Part shown: positions 16,110 to 24,390 of the stretch, in pieces
Position numbering within the stretch: the stretch's first letter is position 1
Layout: every line of letters starts with the position of its first letter
Source: SCUB01 sp041918675
Lineage (GTDB): Bacteria > Pseudomonadota > Alphaproteobacteria > Rhizobiales > Xanthobacteraceae
Direction of reading: 5' to 3'
Assembly (NCBI GenBank): GCA_041918675.1
Contig: JAYRVF010000011.1
Coordinates: 248,001-312,000 of the forward strand
Length of the DNA stretch: 64,000 nt
The notes under the pieces: model-generated
Database searches by the model: none
Seen by the model: only the letters and a program-made list of their open reading frames with translations
What the model was told of the DNA's origin: nothing
Position numbers and translations under genes: made by a program

Positions 16110-16140
16110 ATGATTTTGGATCGAATAGATCCAAAATCAT
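16110..16140. repeat. Perfect 13-base inverted repeat
   Basis: ATGATTTTGGATC, 5-base loop GAATA, GATCCAAAATCAT. Perfect arms, AT-rich. May be an operator, a recombination scar or part of the adjacent repeat element. Lies in a gene-free stretch next to the REP-like element. Confidence 0.7.
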
Positions 16141-16163
16141 GAACGTAATCAATTCTAATAAGT

Positions 16164-16237
16164 TAGAGCACGATGTTATCCGAACCGAAGGTCCGCGTCA
16201 GCGAAAACCGCTTCGCACTTTTCGGCATCATGCTCTA
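16164..16237. repeat. REP-like palindromic repeat element
   Basis: 74-base element with end arms TAGAGCACGATG and CATCATGCTCTA (one mismatch), containing the internal block GAAAACCGCTTCGCACTTTT. It resembles the dispersed GAGCATGAT...GGAAAAGTG...CGGTTTTC palindromes common in Bradyrhizobium and Methylobacterium relatives (from memory, not searched). Its right end supplies the stop codon of the M23 peptidase gene (minus-strand TAG, 16235-16237). Confidence 0.6.
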
Positions 16238-17617
16238 GCTCGCGCCGAGGCGGATGCCGGCGCGCAGGAATTTCTGCGGATCGACCGCGTCGCCCTCGAC
16301 GCGCGTCTCGTAATGCAGATGCGGGCCCGTCGAGCGACCGGTCGAGCCGATCGCGCCGATGATCTGGCCGATGCGCACCTGCTCGCCGACCTTGACCTTG
16401 ATCTCGGAGAGATGACCGTATCGCGTCGACAGGCCGTTGCCGTGATCGACTTCCACCATCTGCCCGTAGCCGCCCGACCAGCCCGCGGTCGAGACGCGTC
16501 CGTTGGCGGTCACGCGCACCGGATCGCCCGACCCGGCGCGGAAATCGAGCCCGGTATGCATGGCGGGACGCCCGGAGAATGGATCGGCGCGCACGCCGAA
16601 TCCCGACGAGGTTTCGATGATGCCGAGCACCGGCTTGCGATAGGGAACGTGGGCGAGCACGCGGCTGATGCGGTCGACCTGCGCGCGGCTGAGCTGGATG
16701 CGATAGAGCTGGCGCTCGAAGGCGCCCGCGTCGGCGGCGGGTTTGAGCGGCACGAAAGGACCGCCGACGCCGGAGCGGGGCGTCGCCTTCTCCATCTCGC
16801 CCATGTCGAGACCGAGATCGCCGAACACGCCGCGCAGCTTCTTCAGCCGCGTGTCGAAGGCGTCCTCGAGCGCGGCGAGCGCCATCGCATGGCGGCGCTC
16901 GACGCTGTCGAGCGAGGTCTGCAGCCGGGTGAGCACGCCGCCGATGCCGCCGATCTTCGGGTCGGGCGCGCGTTGGTCCTGGGCCAGTCGATAGGTGGCG
17001 GCGGTCGCGGCCGGTCCGCGCGATTCCAGCCGCGCCTCGCGATCGGGCGGGGGCGCGAAGATGACGGTATCGCTGATGGGCGAGGGCTTCGGCATGGCCG
17101 GCGGTTCGGCCGGCTTGGCCGCCGGCTGCTTGATCGAGCCGGTGATGGTCGCGTCGGGCACCGAGGTCAGAGTGGAGGTGCGCGATTCGAGCGTCGCCTG
17201 CCGGCGCAGGATCTGATCGAGCTTCCGCTCGACCTGCTCCTGATCCAGCAACTGCCGGCTGGTGGTGCGGTCGATCTGAGCCCGCATGTCCGCGATGCGG
17301 TCCTCATAGGCGTATTGCATCTCGGCATGGCGCGCGATCAGGCGCGTGAGCACGTCGTCGCGAAAGGCGAAATAGGTGGCGGTCACCACCGTCCAGCCGG
17401 CCATGATCACGACCGTGCCGACGACCGTCCAGAAGGCGACGGGGCCGAGCCTCACCTGACGTCCGCCATGGCCGAGCGTATAGGTGTGGTCGTGCGAGCG
17501 GGTGTGGTGCGGGGGGTGGTGCCGACCATGCGCAAGCGCGCCGCCACGTCCATGGTGAACGCTTTTCGGGGCTTCGTCGTTGGGGTAGGCGCCGTATTGA
17601 ACTGACCGAGGCGACAT
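16235..17617 (-). CDS. Membrane-anchored M23 peptidase (LytM type) with His-rich N-terminus
   Basis: 460 aa from ATG 17617, chosen for its GGTGGAG ribosome site 5 bases upstream; an ATG at 17674 would lie only 8 bases from a CtrA-like box. The N-terminal ~50 residues are rich in histidine (about ten). One membrane helix (about 57-80), a coiled-coil region (about 90-140) and a Pro-rich linker follow, then a C-terminal M23 domain (about 335-455). The zinc and catalytic motifs MHTGLDF and HLHYE are intact, so it is predicted to be an active D,D-endopeptidase on septal or sidewall peptidoglycan. The stop codon lies inside a REP-like repeat. Confidence 0.88.
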   Translation of the reverse strand: MSPRSVQYGAYPNDEAPKSVHHGRGGALAHGRHHPPHHTRSHDHTYTLGHGGRQVRLGPVAFWTVVGTVVIMAGWTVVTATYFAFRDDVLTRLIARHAEMQYAYEDRIADMRAQIDRTTSRQLLDQEQVERKLDQILRRQATLESRTSTLTSVPDATITGSIKQPAAKPAEPPAMPKPSPISDTVIFAPPPDREARLESRGPAATAATYRLAQDQRAPDPKIGGIGGVLTRLQTSLDSVERRHAMALAALEDAFDTRLKKLRGVFGDLGLDMGEMEKATPRSGVGGPFVPLKPAADAGAFERQLYRIQLSRAQVDRISRVLAHVPYRKPVLGIIETSSGFGVRADPFSGRPAMHTGLDFRAGSGDPVRVTANGRVSTAGWSGGYGQMVEVDHGNGLSTRYGHLSEIKVKVGEQVRIGQIIGAIGSTGRSTGPHLHYETRVEGDAVDPQKFLRAGIRLGAS

Positions 17618-17682
17618 CGGAACTCCACCGCCGGTCGTATCGACTGCCGGCTTGAACGTCGCCGCCGATTTCACCCCCTTAT

Positions 17683-17699
17683 GGTTAATTTTCCTGTAA
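17683..17699 (-). promoter_or_regulatory. CtrA-like site upstream of the M23 peptidase gene
   Basis: On the minus strand TTAC AGGAAAA TTAACC: one perfect half-site, correct 7-base spacing and one mismatch in the other half. It lies 66-82 bases before the preferred start at 17617. With the box at 5430 it is one of two such boxes in the window, both next to peptidoglycan hydrolase genes. Confidence 0.45.
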
Positions 17700-17722
17700 T
17701 CGGCCCGGCTCGCGGGCTGGCG

Positions 17723-18475
17723 TTACAGCGCGCGCGCCGCGGCCAGGACCTCGTCGGCGTGGCCGTCGACACGGACATTGCGCCAGACTTGGGCGACGCG
17801 TCCGCGGGCGTCGATCAGCACGGTGGTGCGGATGATGCCTTCATAGGACTTGCCGTAATTCGACTTCGTTCCCCAGGCCCCATAGGCGACCAGCATGTCG
17901 CGCGCGCCATCGGAGAGAAGCGGCACGGCGAGCGCGTGCTTGTCGCGGAAGGATTCCTGGGCCTTCACCGAATCAGCCGACACGCCGACCACCGCCGCGC
18001 CGGCGCGCGCGAAATCCTCCTTCAGCCGGGTGAAGTCGATCGCCTCGCGCGTGCAGCCGGGCGTGTTGGCGCGGGGGTAGAAAAACACCACGAGCTTGCG
18101 GCCGGCGAAGTCGCCCAGCGCGACCGTCGCGCCGCCGTCGCGGGTGAGGCGGAAGGTCGGCGCGGGCGCGCCCTGCGAAAGACCAGCGGTGGGCGTGGGG
18201 GCACGAGGCTGGGATTTCGCGGCGGCCGGCTTCGGCGCCGTCCTGCGCGCGCGCTTCTTGCCGGAGGCGCCTTCCTGGCGCGGCTTGGCCGGAGGCTTCG
18301 TCGAGGCGTTCCTCGAGGCTTTCTTCGAGCCCTTCTTGGCGACCTTCTTGGCGACCTTCTTCGCCGCCTTCTTCGCTGCCTTCTTCGCTGCCTTCTTTGG
18401 CGTCTTGGCGGAGCGGCCGCGAATCGGCCGTTTTCCGGCTGTGTTGCTTGATTTCCTTGTGGTTTTGCGGGCCAT
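17723..18475 (-). CDS. bcp: Peroxiredoxin (Bcp/PrxQ) with lysine-rich histone-H1-like N-terminus
   Basis: 250 aa from ATG 18475 (ribosome site AAGGAAGG). Residues 1-95 are a Lys/Ala/Arg-rich disordered region with several (A)KKAAKK-type repeats, like histone H1 tails. Residues 100-248 are a thioredoxin-fold peroxiredoxin with FFYPRANTPGCTREA (peroxidatic cysteine) and the FRDKH region. It should reduce hydroperoxides with thioredoxin. The nearby second cysteine of E. coli Bcp is absent and there is only one Cys in the protein, so it would work as a 1-Cys enzyme. The tail suggests DNA binding (inference). Transcribed divergently from the AsmA-like gene. Confidence 0.85.
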   Translation of the reverse strand: MARKTTRKSSNTAGKRPIRGRSAKTPKKAAKKAAKKAAKKVAKKVAKKGSKKASRNASTKPPAKPRQEGASGKKRARRTAPKPAAAKSQPRAPTPTAGLSQGAPAPTFRLTRDGGATVALGDFAGRKLVVFFYPRANTPGCTREAIDFTRLKEDFARAGAAVVGVSADSVKAQESFRDKHALAVPLLSDGARDMLVAYGAWGTKSNYGKSYEGIIRTTVLIDARGRVAQVWRNVRVDGHADEVLAAARAL

Positions 18476-18660
18476 GCGCCTTCCTTTCGTCGCTTTCGCC
18501 GGGCTCATTCGTCCGATGGGGAATGCCGAGAACCTCGCCCGCGCCCGGATACATATGCCCGGAAGCGCGCGCCAGTGACTCCCCGCACTTGTGCAAGAAT
18601 CTGCCGTCTGGGAAGTTACGTGACAAGGGATTCGCTGCGCCGGGGGGCGCCGGCTGCCGA

Positions 18661-21600
18661 ATGACGGGCAATCGTATCGATTCAGGCCCGGCGGCGCCGC
18701 CGGGATCAAACGCGACCAATCGCGAGGCGGCTGGCGGTAGCGAGGAAACTCGCGCGGGCCGGCACGGCGCGGTCGCGCGCGCGCCGACCGCCGGCGAGGC
18801 GGTTTCGCGTCGGGCAATGAGCCCCGCCGCGCGGGATGAATGGGATCGCTTGCAGGCCTATCAGGACGAATACGCCGCCTACGCCGATCAGGCCGCCGAC
18901 GACGCGCAATATGCTCGCGCCAATGCGTCGGCGCGCGAGCAGCAATGGGACGAGGCGGCCCATTCGGCCGACTGGCACGCGGGCCGCGCCGCCAGCCGAT
19001 CGGCCGCCGCGCTCGGCGCCCGTGGCCGCGGCGCCCAAGCGCGGGCGTTCCTCGCCCAGCTCGGCGACGATTTCGCCTATGTGCTCGGAGCGTTCGCGCG
19101 CAAGCGCTGGTTGCTCAAGACGCTGCTCATCTCGTTCATCATCGCCTTCGGTTCGGCGGCAAGCTTCGGGTTGCTCTGGCTGCGGCTCGGCTCGGGGCCC
19201 GTGAACATCGATTTCGTGACGCCGTGGATGGTGTCGGCGATCAAGGAGACGTTCGGTCCCGGTCATCTGGTCGAGATCGGCGGAACCCAAATCGAGCGCG
19301 CCGGCCGCATTCGCATGGCGGTGAGGCTGCGGGACGTCGTCGTGCGCGATGCCGAAGGGGCGACGATCGCGAGCGCCCCGAAGGCCGAGGTCAAGGTTTC
19401 CGCCGTGAGGCTTCTTGCCGGCCGCCTGCGCGCGGAAGGTCTCAGCCTCGTCAATGCCGGCCTCGCGGTGCGGATCGCGACGGACGGGCGCGTGACGATT
19501 TCGGCCGCGGGAAGCGCGCGTCCGCTCGCCTCGGCCGAGCTGCCGCTGGCGCCGGCCGATGGCGCGCCGGCGGCCGCGGAGGCGACCGCGCAGTCGGCCT
19601 CGGCGCGCGGGGGCGTGCAGGGCCTGCTCGCCGCGATGGCCTGGCTCGACAGCCTGAGCGTGTCCGGCCTCGACGGTCACGATCTCAGCGAATTGGGCTT
19701 TCGCGACGGCAATCTCGTCATCGACGACCAGCAGAGCGGCAAGCAGTGGACCTTCGAGCATGTCACCCTGACGTTGCGCAAACCCGCCAGCGGCGGCGTG
19801 TCGCTTAGCGTCAGCGAGGAGAGTCCGCAGCGCTCGTGGCTGTTCCGCGCATCGGTCGGCAAGCCGGTCGACGGCGTGCGCGGCATCGACATCATCGCCG
19901 ACAGCGTGCGCATCCAGGACATGCTTCTGGCGATGCGCTGGACCGACCTTGCCTTCACCGCCGACGTGCCGCTGACCGGACGCCTGCGCGGTGAAATCGG
20001 CCGCGACGGCCTGCCGACATTTCTGACCGGCAAGCTCCTCGGCGACGAGGGCGAGATCATCGACCGGCAGGATCCGCGCCATCGCGTCAAGATCGATCGC
20101 GCCGAGATCACCTTCGATTGGGACGCGTCGCGCCGCACGATGGTCGCGCCGTTCCAGATCGTCGCGGGCGGCAACCGCTTCACGCTGCTCGCCCATCTCG
20201 ATCCGCCCAACGGCCGCGTGCCGTATTGGCAACTCGGCGTGACGGGGGGAACCATCGTGCTCGTGGGCGCCGAGAAGGAAGGCCCGCTCGTCTTCAACCG
20301 CATCGACGTGCGCTTCCAGTTCAAGACCGGCGAAGGCAAGGTCGTTCTGGAGCGCGCGGATTTCAGCAACGGCGAATTGGGAGTCGCGGGCTCGGGCGTG
20401 GTCGAATACGCTTCCGCCGATCCGCGTTTCGCCATCGGCTTCGCCGGCACCAAGATGTCCGTCTCCGCCTTCAAGCGCATCTGGCCGGCGATGATGGCGC
20501 CGGCGGTGCGGACGTGGGTGCTGGAGCGGGTCGACAGCGGCACGGTGCATCGCTTCGATCTCGGCTTGACCGCGCCGCTCAACTCGTTCGGGCGCGAGGG
20601 CCAGCCGCTCCAGGACGACGCGGTCTCGCTCGATGTCGTCGCCAGCGACGTGACGTTGCGGCCGGTCGCGTCGCTGCCGGAATTGCGCGACACCGACATT
20701 CGCGTGCGCGTGACCGGCCGCACCGCGACGGTCACCGCCAATCAGGCCAATATCGAGACCCCGGGCGGGCGCAAGCTCACGCTCCATGATCTCGTCTTCG
20801 AGGTCCCCGACACCACGATCAAGCCGGCCCGCGCGCGCGCGCGCTTTCGCGCCGAGGGACCGGTTCCGGCCGGCGCCGAACTCCTGGCCATGGACGCGGT
20901 CGCGGGCTTTCCGGACGCGCCGCTCGACCCGCAGGCGAGCAAGGGTACGCTCAGCGCCAAGATCGGGCTCGAGCTTCCGCTCAAGGACGAACTCACCCCG
21001 GCGGACACCTCCTATACTCTCAACATCGATCTCGCCAATCTCAGCGCCGATCGGCTGGTGTTCAACCAGCGGCTCGAAGCGAGCGCCCTGCGCATCACCG
21101 GCACCAACGAATCCTATCTGATCAAGGGTGACGTCAAGATCGGCGGCCAGCCGGCGGCGCTCGAATATCGCCGGCGTCTCGGGCAACCCGACGCCGACAT
21201 CCGCCTGCAGATGACGCTCGACGACGCCGCGCGCGCGCGCTTCGGCCTCGAATTCGGCTCCGGCGTGAGCGGGCCGGTCCCGGTCAAGCTCACCGGCAAG
21301 GCGGGCGCGCCCGACCGCGAAAGCCGCTTCAGCCTCGAGGCCGATCTGACGGCGGCCAAGATCGACAACGTGCTGCCGAGCTGGGTCAAGCCGGCGGGCA
21401 AGGCCTCGCGCGCGGCCTTCGTGCTGGTGCAGAAGCCGCAATCGACGCGCTTCGAGGACATCGTCATCGATGGCGGCGGGGCGACCATCAAGGGCATGGC
21501 CGAATTCGACCGCAACGGCGAGCTGATGTCGGCCTCGTTTCCGGTCTTTCACCCCTCCGAGGCCGACAAGGCCTCGATCAAGGCCGAGCGCAACGCCGAC

Positions 21601-22488
21601 GGTCCGTTGAAGGTGACGATGCGCGGCGAGCTGTTCGACGGACGCGGCTTCGTCAAGGCGGCCGTGTCGGGCCACGATCGCAAGGGACGCACCGGAACCG
21701 GCACCGATCTCGATCTCGACGTCAAGCTGGGCACGGTCGCCGGCTATTACGGCGAGGCGATGCGCGCGCTCGACGTCAAGATGTCGCGCCGAGCGGGGAT
21801 CGTGCGTTCGTTCTCGCTCAGCGGCAAGCTCGGTCGCGACGCGCCGATCACCGGCGATCTGCGCGGGCGCGTGGGCGGGCGCGACGTTCTCTACGTCGAG
21901 ACCAACGACGCCGGCGCGTTCTTCCGGTTCACCGACACCTATCCGAAGATCTTCGGCGGGCAGATGTGGGTCGCGATGGACCCGCCCACGCCGAACAATC
22001 CGCCGCAGGACGGCCTGCTCAACGTGCGCGACTTCGTCATCAAGGGCGAGGGCGCGCTCGACCGGGTGGTGGCCAACAATCCAAGCCCGAACGCGCGGGG
22101 CGTGGAGTTCTCGCACATGCGGGTGGAATTCACGCGCCAGCCGGGCAAGCTGACGATCAATGACGGCGTCCTGCGCGGGCCCGCTGTCGGCGCCACGGTC
22201 GACGGCAACATCGACTATTTCGGCGATCAGGTGCGGCTGCGCGGCACGTTCGTGCCGCTCTACGGGCTCAACAACATTTTCGGCCAGCTCCCGGTGGTCG
22301 GCATCTTTCTCGGCGGCGGCAGCAACGAGGGGCTGCTCGGCGTGACCTACGAGGTCGTCGGCACGCCCGGCGCGCCGGTGCTTCGCGTCAACCCGATCTC
22401 GGCGGTCGCGCCGGGACTGCTGCGCAAGTTCTTCGAGTTCCCCGGCGCCCGCACCCCCCCGCAATCCATGCCCGACCAGTTGCGCTGA
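18661..22488 (+). CDS. Large AsmA/YhdP-like membrane protein (DUF3971)
   Basis: About 1275 aa from ATG 18661 (start uncertain; ATG 18817 is possible). A ~145-residue hydrophilic N-terminus rich in Ala/Arg/Asp is followed by one membrane helix (RKRWLLKTLLISFIIAFGSA, about 148-175) and then a very long periplasmic region. The latter consists of repeated beta-rich units and a C-terminal part resembling AsmA (TYEVVGTPGAPVLRVNP). YhdP/TamB/AsmA proteins form lipid-conducting bridges between the membranes in enterobacteria, so the same role is inferred. It is followed within 61 bases by the thioesterase gene. Confidence 0.8.
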   Translation: MTGNRIDSGPAAPPGSNATNREAAGGSEETRAGRHGAVARAPTAGEAVSRRAMSPAARDEWDRLQAYQDEYAAYADQAADDAQYARANASAREQQWDEAAHSADWHAGRAASRSAAALGARGRGAQARAFLAQLGDDFAYVLGAFARKRWLLKTLLISFIIAFGSAASFGLLWLRLGSGPVNIDFVTPWMVSAIKETFGPGHLVEIGGTQIERAGRIRMAVRLRDVVVRDAEGATIASAPKAEVKVSAVRLLAGRLRAEGLSLVNAGLAVRIATDGRVTISAAGSARPLASAELPLAPADGAPAAAEATAQSASARGGVQGLLAAMAWLDSLSVSGLDGHDLSELGFRDGNLVIDDQQSGKQWTFEHVTLTLRKPASGGVSLSVSEESPQRSWLFRASVGKPVDGVRGIDIIADSVRIQDMLLAMRWTDLAFTADVPLTGRLRGEIGRDGLPTFLTGKLLGDEGEIIDRQDPRHRVKIDRAEITFDWDASRRTMVAPFQIVAGGNRFTLLAHLDPPNGRVPYWQLGVTGGTIVLVGAEKEGPLVFNRIDVRFQFKTGEGKVVLERADFSNGELGVAGSGVVEYASADPRFAIGFAGTKMSVSAFKRIWPAMMAPAVRTWVLERVDSGTVHRFDLGLTAPLNSFGREGQPLQDDAVSLDVVASDVTLRPVASLPELRDTDIRVRVTGRTATVTANQANIETPGGRKLTLHDLVFEVPDTTIKPARARARFRAEGPVPAGAELLAMDAVAGFPDAPLDPQASKGTLSAKIGLELPLKDELTPADTSYTLNIDLANLSADRLVFNQRLEASALRITGTNESYLIKGDVKIGGQPAALEYRRRLGQPDADIRLQMTLDDAARARFGLEFGSGVSGPVPVKLTGKAGAPDRESRFSLEADLTAAKIDNVLPSWVKPAGKASRAAFVLVQKPQSTRFEDIVIDGGGATIKGMAEFDRNGELMSASFPVFHPSEADKASIKAERNADGPLKVTMRGELFDGRGFVKAAVSGHDRKGRTGTGTDLDLDVKLGTVAGYYGEAMRALDVKMSRRAGIVRSFSLSGKLGRDAPITGDLRGRVGGRDVLYVETNDAGAFFRFTDTYPKIFGGQMWVAMDPPTPNNPPQDGLLNVRDFVIKGEGALDRVVANNPSPNARGVEFSHMRVEFTRQPGKLTINDGVLRGPAVGATVDGNIDYFGDQVRLRGTFVPLYGLNNIFGQLPVVGIFLGGGSNEGLLGVTYEVVGTPGAPVLRVNPISAVAPGLLRKFFEFPGARTPPQSMPDQLR

Positions 22489-22549
22489 CGCCGATCCGGC
22501 GCGCGCGACCTTTCCCCGGCGCGGGAATATCCCTATTGTGCCACGACCC

Positions 22550-23020
22550 ATGCCGCCCGTTTCACCGCCATCATTTCCGCCGAAGGACCCGGGTTTCGAG
22601 GCCCGCGTGCGCGAAAGCTTCGCGCGCCAGCGCGCGATGGCGACGTTCGCGATCGATATCGCGCGGATCGCGCCGGGCGAGGTGGCCTTGGCGATGCCGT
22701 ATTCCGAGGCGCTGACGCAGCAGCATGGCTTCGTTCATGGCGGCGTGGTGACGACCGCGCTCGACACAGCCTGCGGCTACGCGGCGTTTTCGCTGATGCC
22801 GGCCGACGCCGCGGTGCTGACGATCGAGTTCAAGGTCAACCTGCTGGCGCCGGCCAAGGGCGAACGCTTCATCTTCGTCGGGCGCGTGATCAAGCCCGGC
22901 CGCACGATCAATGTCTGCGACGCGGAAGGCTTCGCCATCGACGGCGGCGAGGAGAAGCTCATCGCCACCATGACGGCGACCATCATGACGGTGATGGGGC
23001 GCGCGGGGGTGAAGGGATAG
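22550..23020 (+). CDS. PaaI-family hotdog thioesterase
   Basis: 156 aa from ATG 22550 (GTG 22538 possible). Single hotdog domain with HGGVVTTALDTACGYA and the following strand VLTIEFKVNLLAP, typical of PaaI-type acyl-CoA thioesterases, which hydrolyse aryl- or medium-chain acyl-CoA. No pathway genes are adjacent, so the substrate is unknown. Its stop is 15 bases from the stop of convergent tyrS. Confidence 0.85.
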   Translation: MPPVSPPSFPPKDPGFEARVRESFARQRAMATFAIDIARIAPGEVALAMPYSEALTQQHGFVHGGVVTTALDTACGYAAFSLMPADAAVLTIEFKVNLLAPAKGERFIFVGRVIKPGRTINVCDAEGFAIDGGEEKLIATMTATIMTVMGRAGVKG

Positions 23021-23035
23021 CGCGGCTTCCGCGCC

Positions 23036-24289
23036 TCACATCGGCCTGATCAACACGTGCCGTTTCTTGCCGAGCGAGAGCTTGATCACGCCCTCGGGCG
23101 TGAGGTTCGACGGACCGAGCACGAGCCTGTCGTCGGTGACGGCGACATCGTTGACGCGAATGCCGCCGGCCTTGATCTGGCGGCGCGCCTCGCCGTTGGA
23201 GGCGACAAGCCCGGCCTTGAGGAACAGCGCGAGCACGCCGAGCCCGGCCTCGATGTCCGCGCGCGCGACCTCGATCGTGGGCAGCGACTCGGCCAGCGCG
23301 CCGTCCTCGAACGTGCGCCGCGCGGTCTCGGCGGCGCCGGCGGCCGCCTCGCGCCCGTGCACCAAGGCGGTCGCCTCCGTCGCCAGCACCTTCTTGGCCT
23401 CGTTGATCTCCTGGCCCCCGAGCGCGGCAAGGCGCGCGATTTCATCGAGCGGCAGCACGGTGAACAGCTTGAGGAAACGCTCGACGTCGGCGTCCTCGGT
23501 GTTGCGCCAGTATTGCCAATAGTCGTACGGGCTCTGCCGGTCGGCGTTGAGCCACACCGCGCCGGCCGCGGTCTTGCCCATCTTGGCGCCGGAGGAGGTG
23601 GTGATCAGCGGCGAGGTCAGCGCGAACATTTGCGCGCCGAGCATGCGGCGGCCGAGATCGATGCCGTTGACGATGTTGCCCCATTGGTCAGAGCCGCCCA
23701 TCTGCAGCACGCAATCATGGCGCTTCTTCAGCTCGACGAAGTCGTAGGCCTGCAGGATCATGTAGTTGAATTCGAGAAACGACAATTCGTGCTGGCGCTC
23801 GAGCCTGAGCTTGACCGAGTCGAAGGCGAGCATCCGGTTGACCGAGAAGTGCCGGCCGACCTCGCGCAGGAAGTCGATGTAGTTGAGGCCGTTGAGCCAG
23901 TCGGCGTTGTTGACCATGATGGCGTCGCGCGGACCCTCGCCGAAGCGCAGGAAGCGCGCGAAGATCTCGCGAATGCCGACGAGGTTGGCGGCGATGGCGG
24001 CGTCGGTGAGAAGCCGGCGGCTCTCGTCCTTGCCGGAGGGATCGCCGACGCGCGTCGTGCCGCCGCCCATCAGCGCGATCGGGCGATGGCCGGTCTGCTG
24101 CAACCAGTGCAGCAGCATGATCGGCAACAGCGAGCCGACATGGAGCGAGGGCGCCGTGCAGTCGAATCCGATATAAGCTGTGATCGGTCCCTTGGCCGCG
24201 AGCGCGTCGAGGGCGTCGGGTTCCGACACCTGATGAATGAAGCCGCGGCTGGTCAGGACGTTGAGAAAATCGGACTTGTAGGTGGGCAT
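23036..24289 (-). CDS. tyrS: Tyrosyl-tRNA synthetase
   Basis: 417-aa class I aminoacyl-tRNA synthetase charging tRNA-Tyr. Start at ATG 24289, where conservation begins (MPTYKSDFLNVLTSRGF). The HIGH-type signature is SLHVGSLLP and the KMSKS-type loop is GAKMGKTAAG; the tyrosine-binding IGFDCTAPS and the GGSDQWGNI motif are present. A C-terminal S4-like RNA-binding domain (GEARRQIKAGGIRVND) follows. Divergent from anmK, as in related genomes. Confidence 0.96.
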   Translation of the reverse strand: MPTYKSDFLNVLTSRGFIHQVSEPDALDALAAKGPITAYIGFDCTAPSLHVGSLLPIMLLHWLQQTGHRPIALMGGGTTRVGDPSGKDESRRLLTDAAIAANLVGIREIFARFLRFGEGPRDAIMVNNADWLNGLNYIDFLREVGRHFSVNRMLAFDSVKLRLERQHELSFLEFNYMILQAYDFVELKKRHDCVLQMGGSDQWGNIVNGIDLGRRMLGAQMFALTSPLITTSSGAKMGKTAAGAVWLNADRQSPYDYWQYWRNTEDADVERFLKLFTVLPLDEIARLAALGGQEINEAKKVLATEATALVHGREAAAGAAETARRTFEDGALAESLPTIEVARADIEAGLGVLALFLKAGLVASNGEARRQIKAGGIRVNDVAVTDDRLVLGPSNLTPEGVIKLSLGKKRHVLIRPM

Positions 24290-24390
24290 GTCGTGAAATC
24301 CATGATGCGCGCGTGGGCGGAAGGCCGCCGCCGAACGCGGTCCGTGGTGTATCAGGTCCGCCGGCGGATTCAACCGAGGAAGGGACGGCG

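Noticed and set aside
18706..22551. Open frame of ~1281 codons antisense to the AsmA-like gene
   Set aside because: Codon-phase shadow; residues are Arg/Glu/Ala repetitive and no motif fits.
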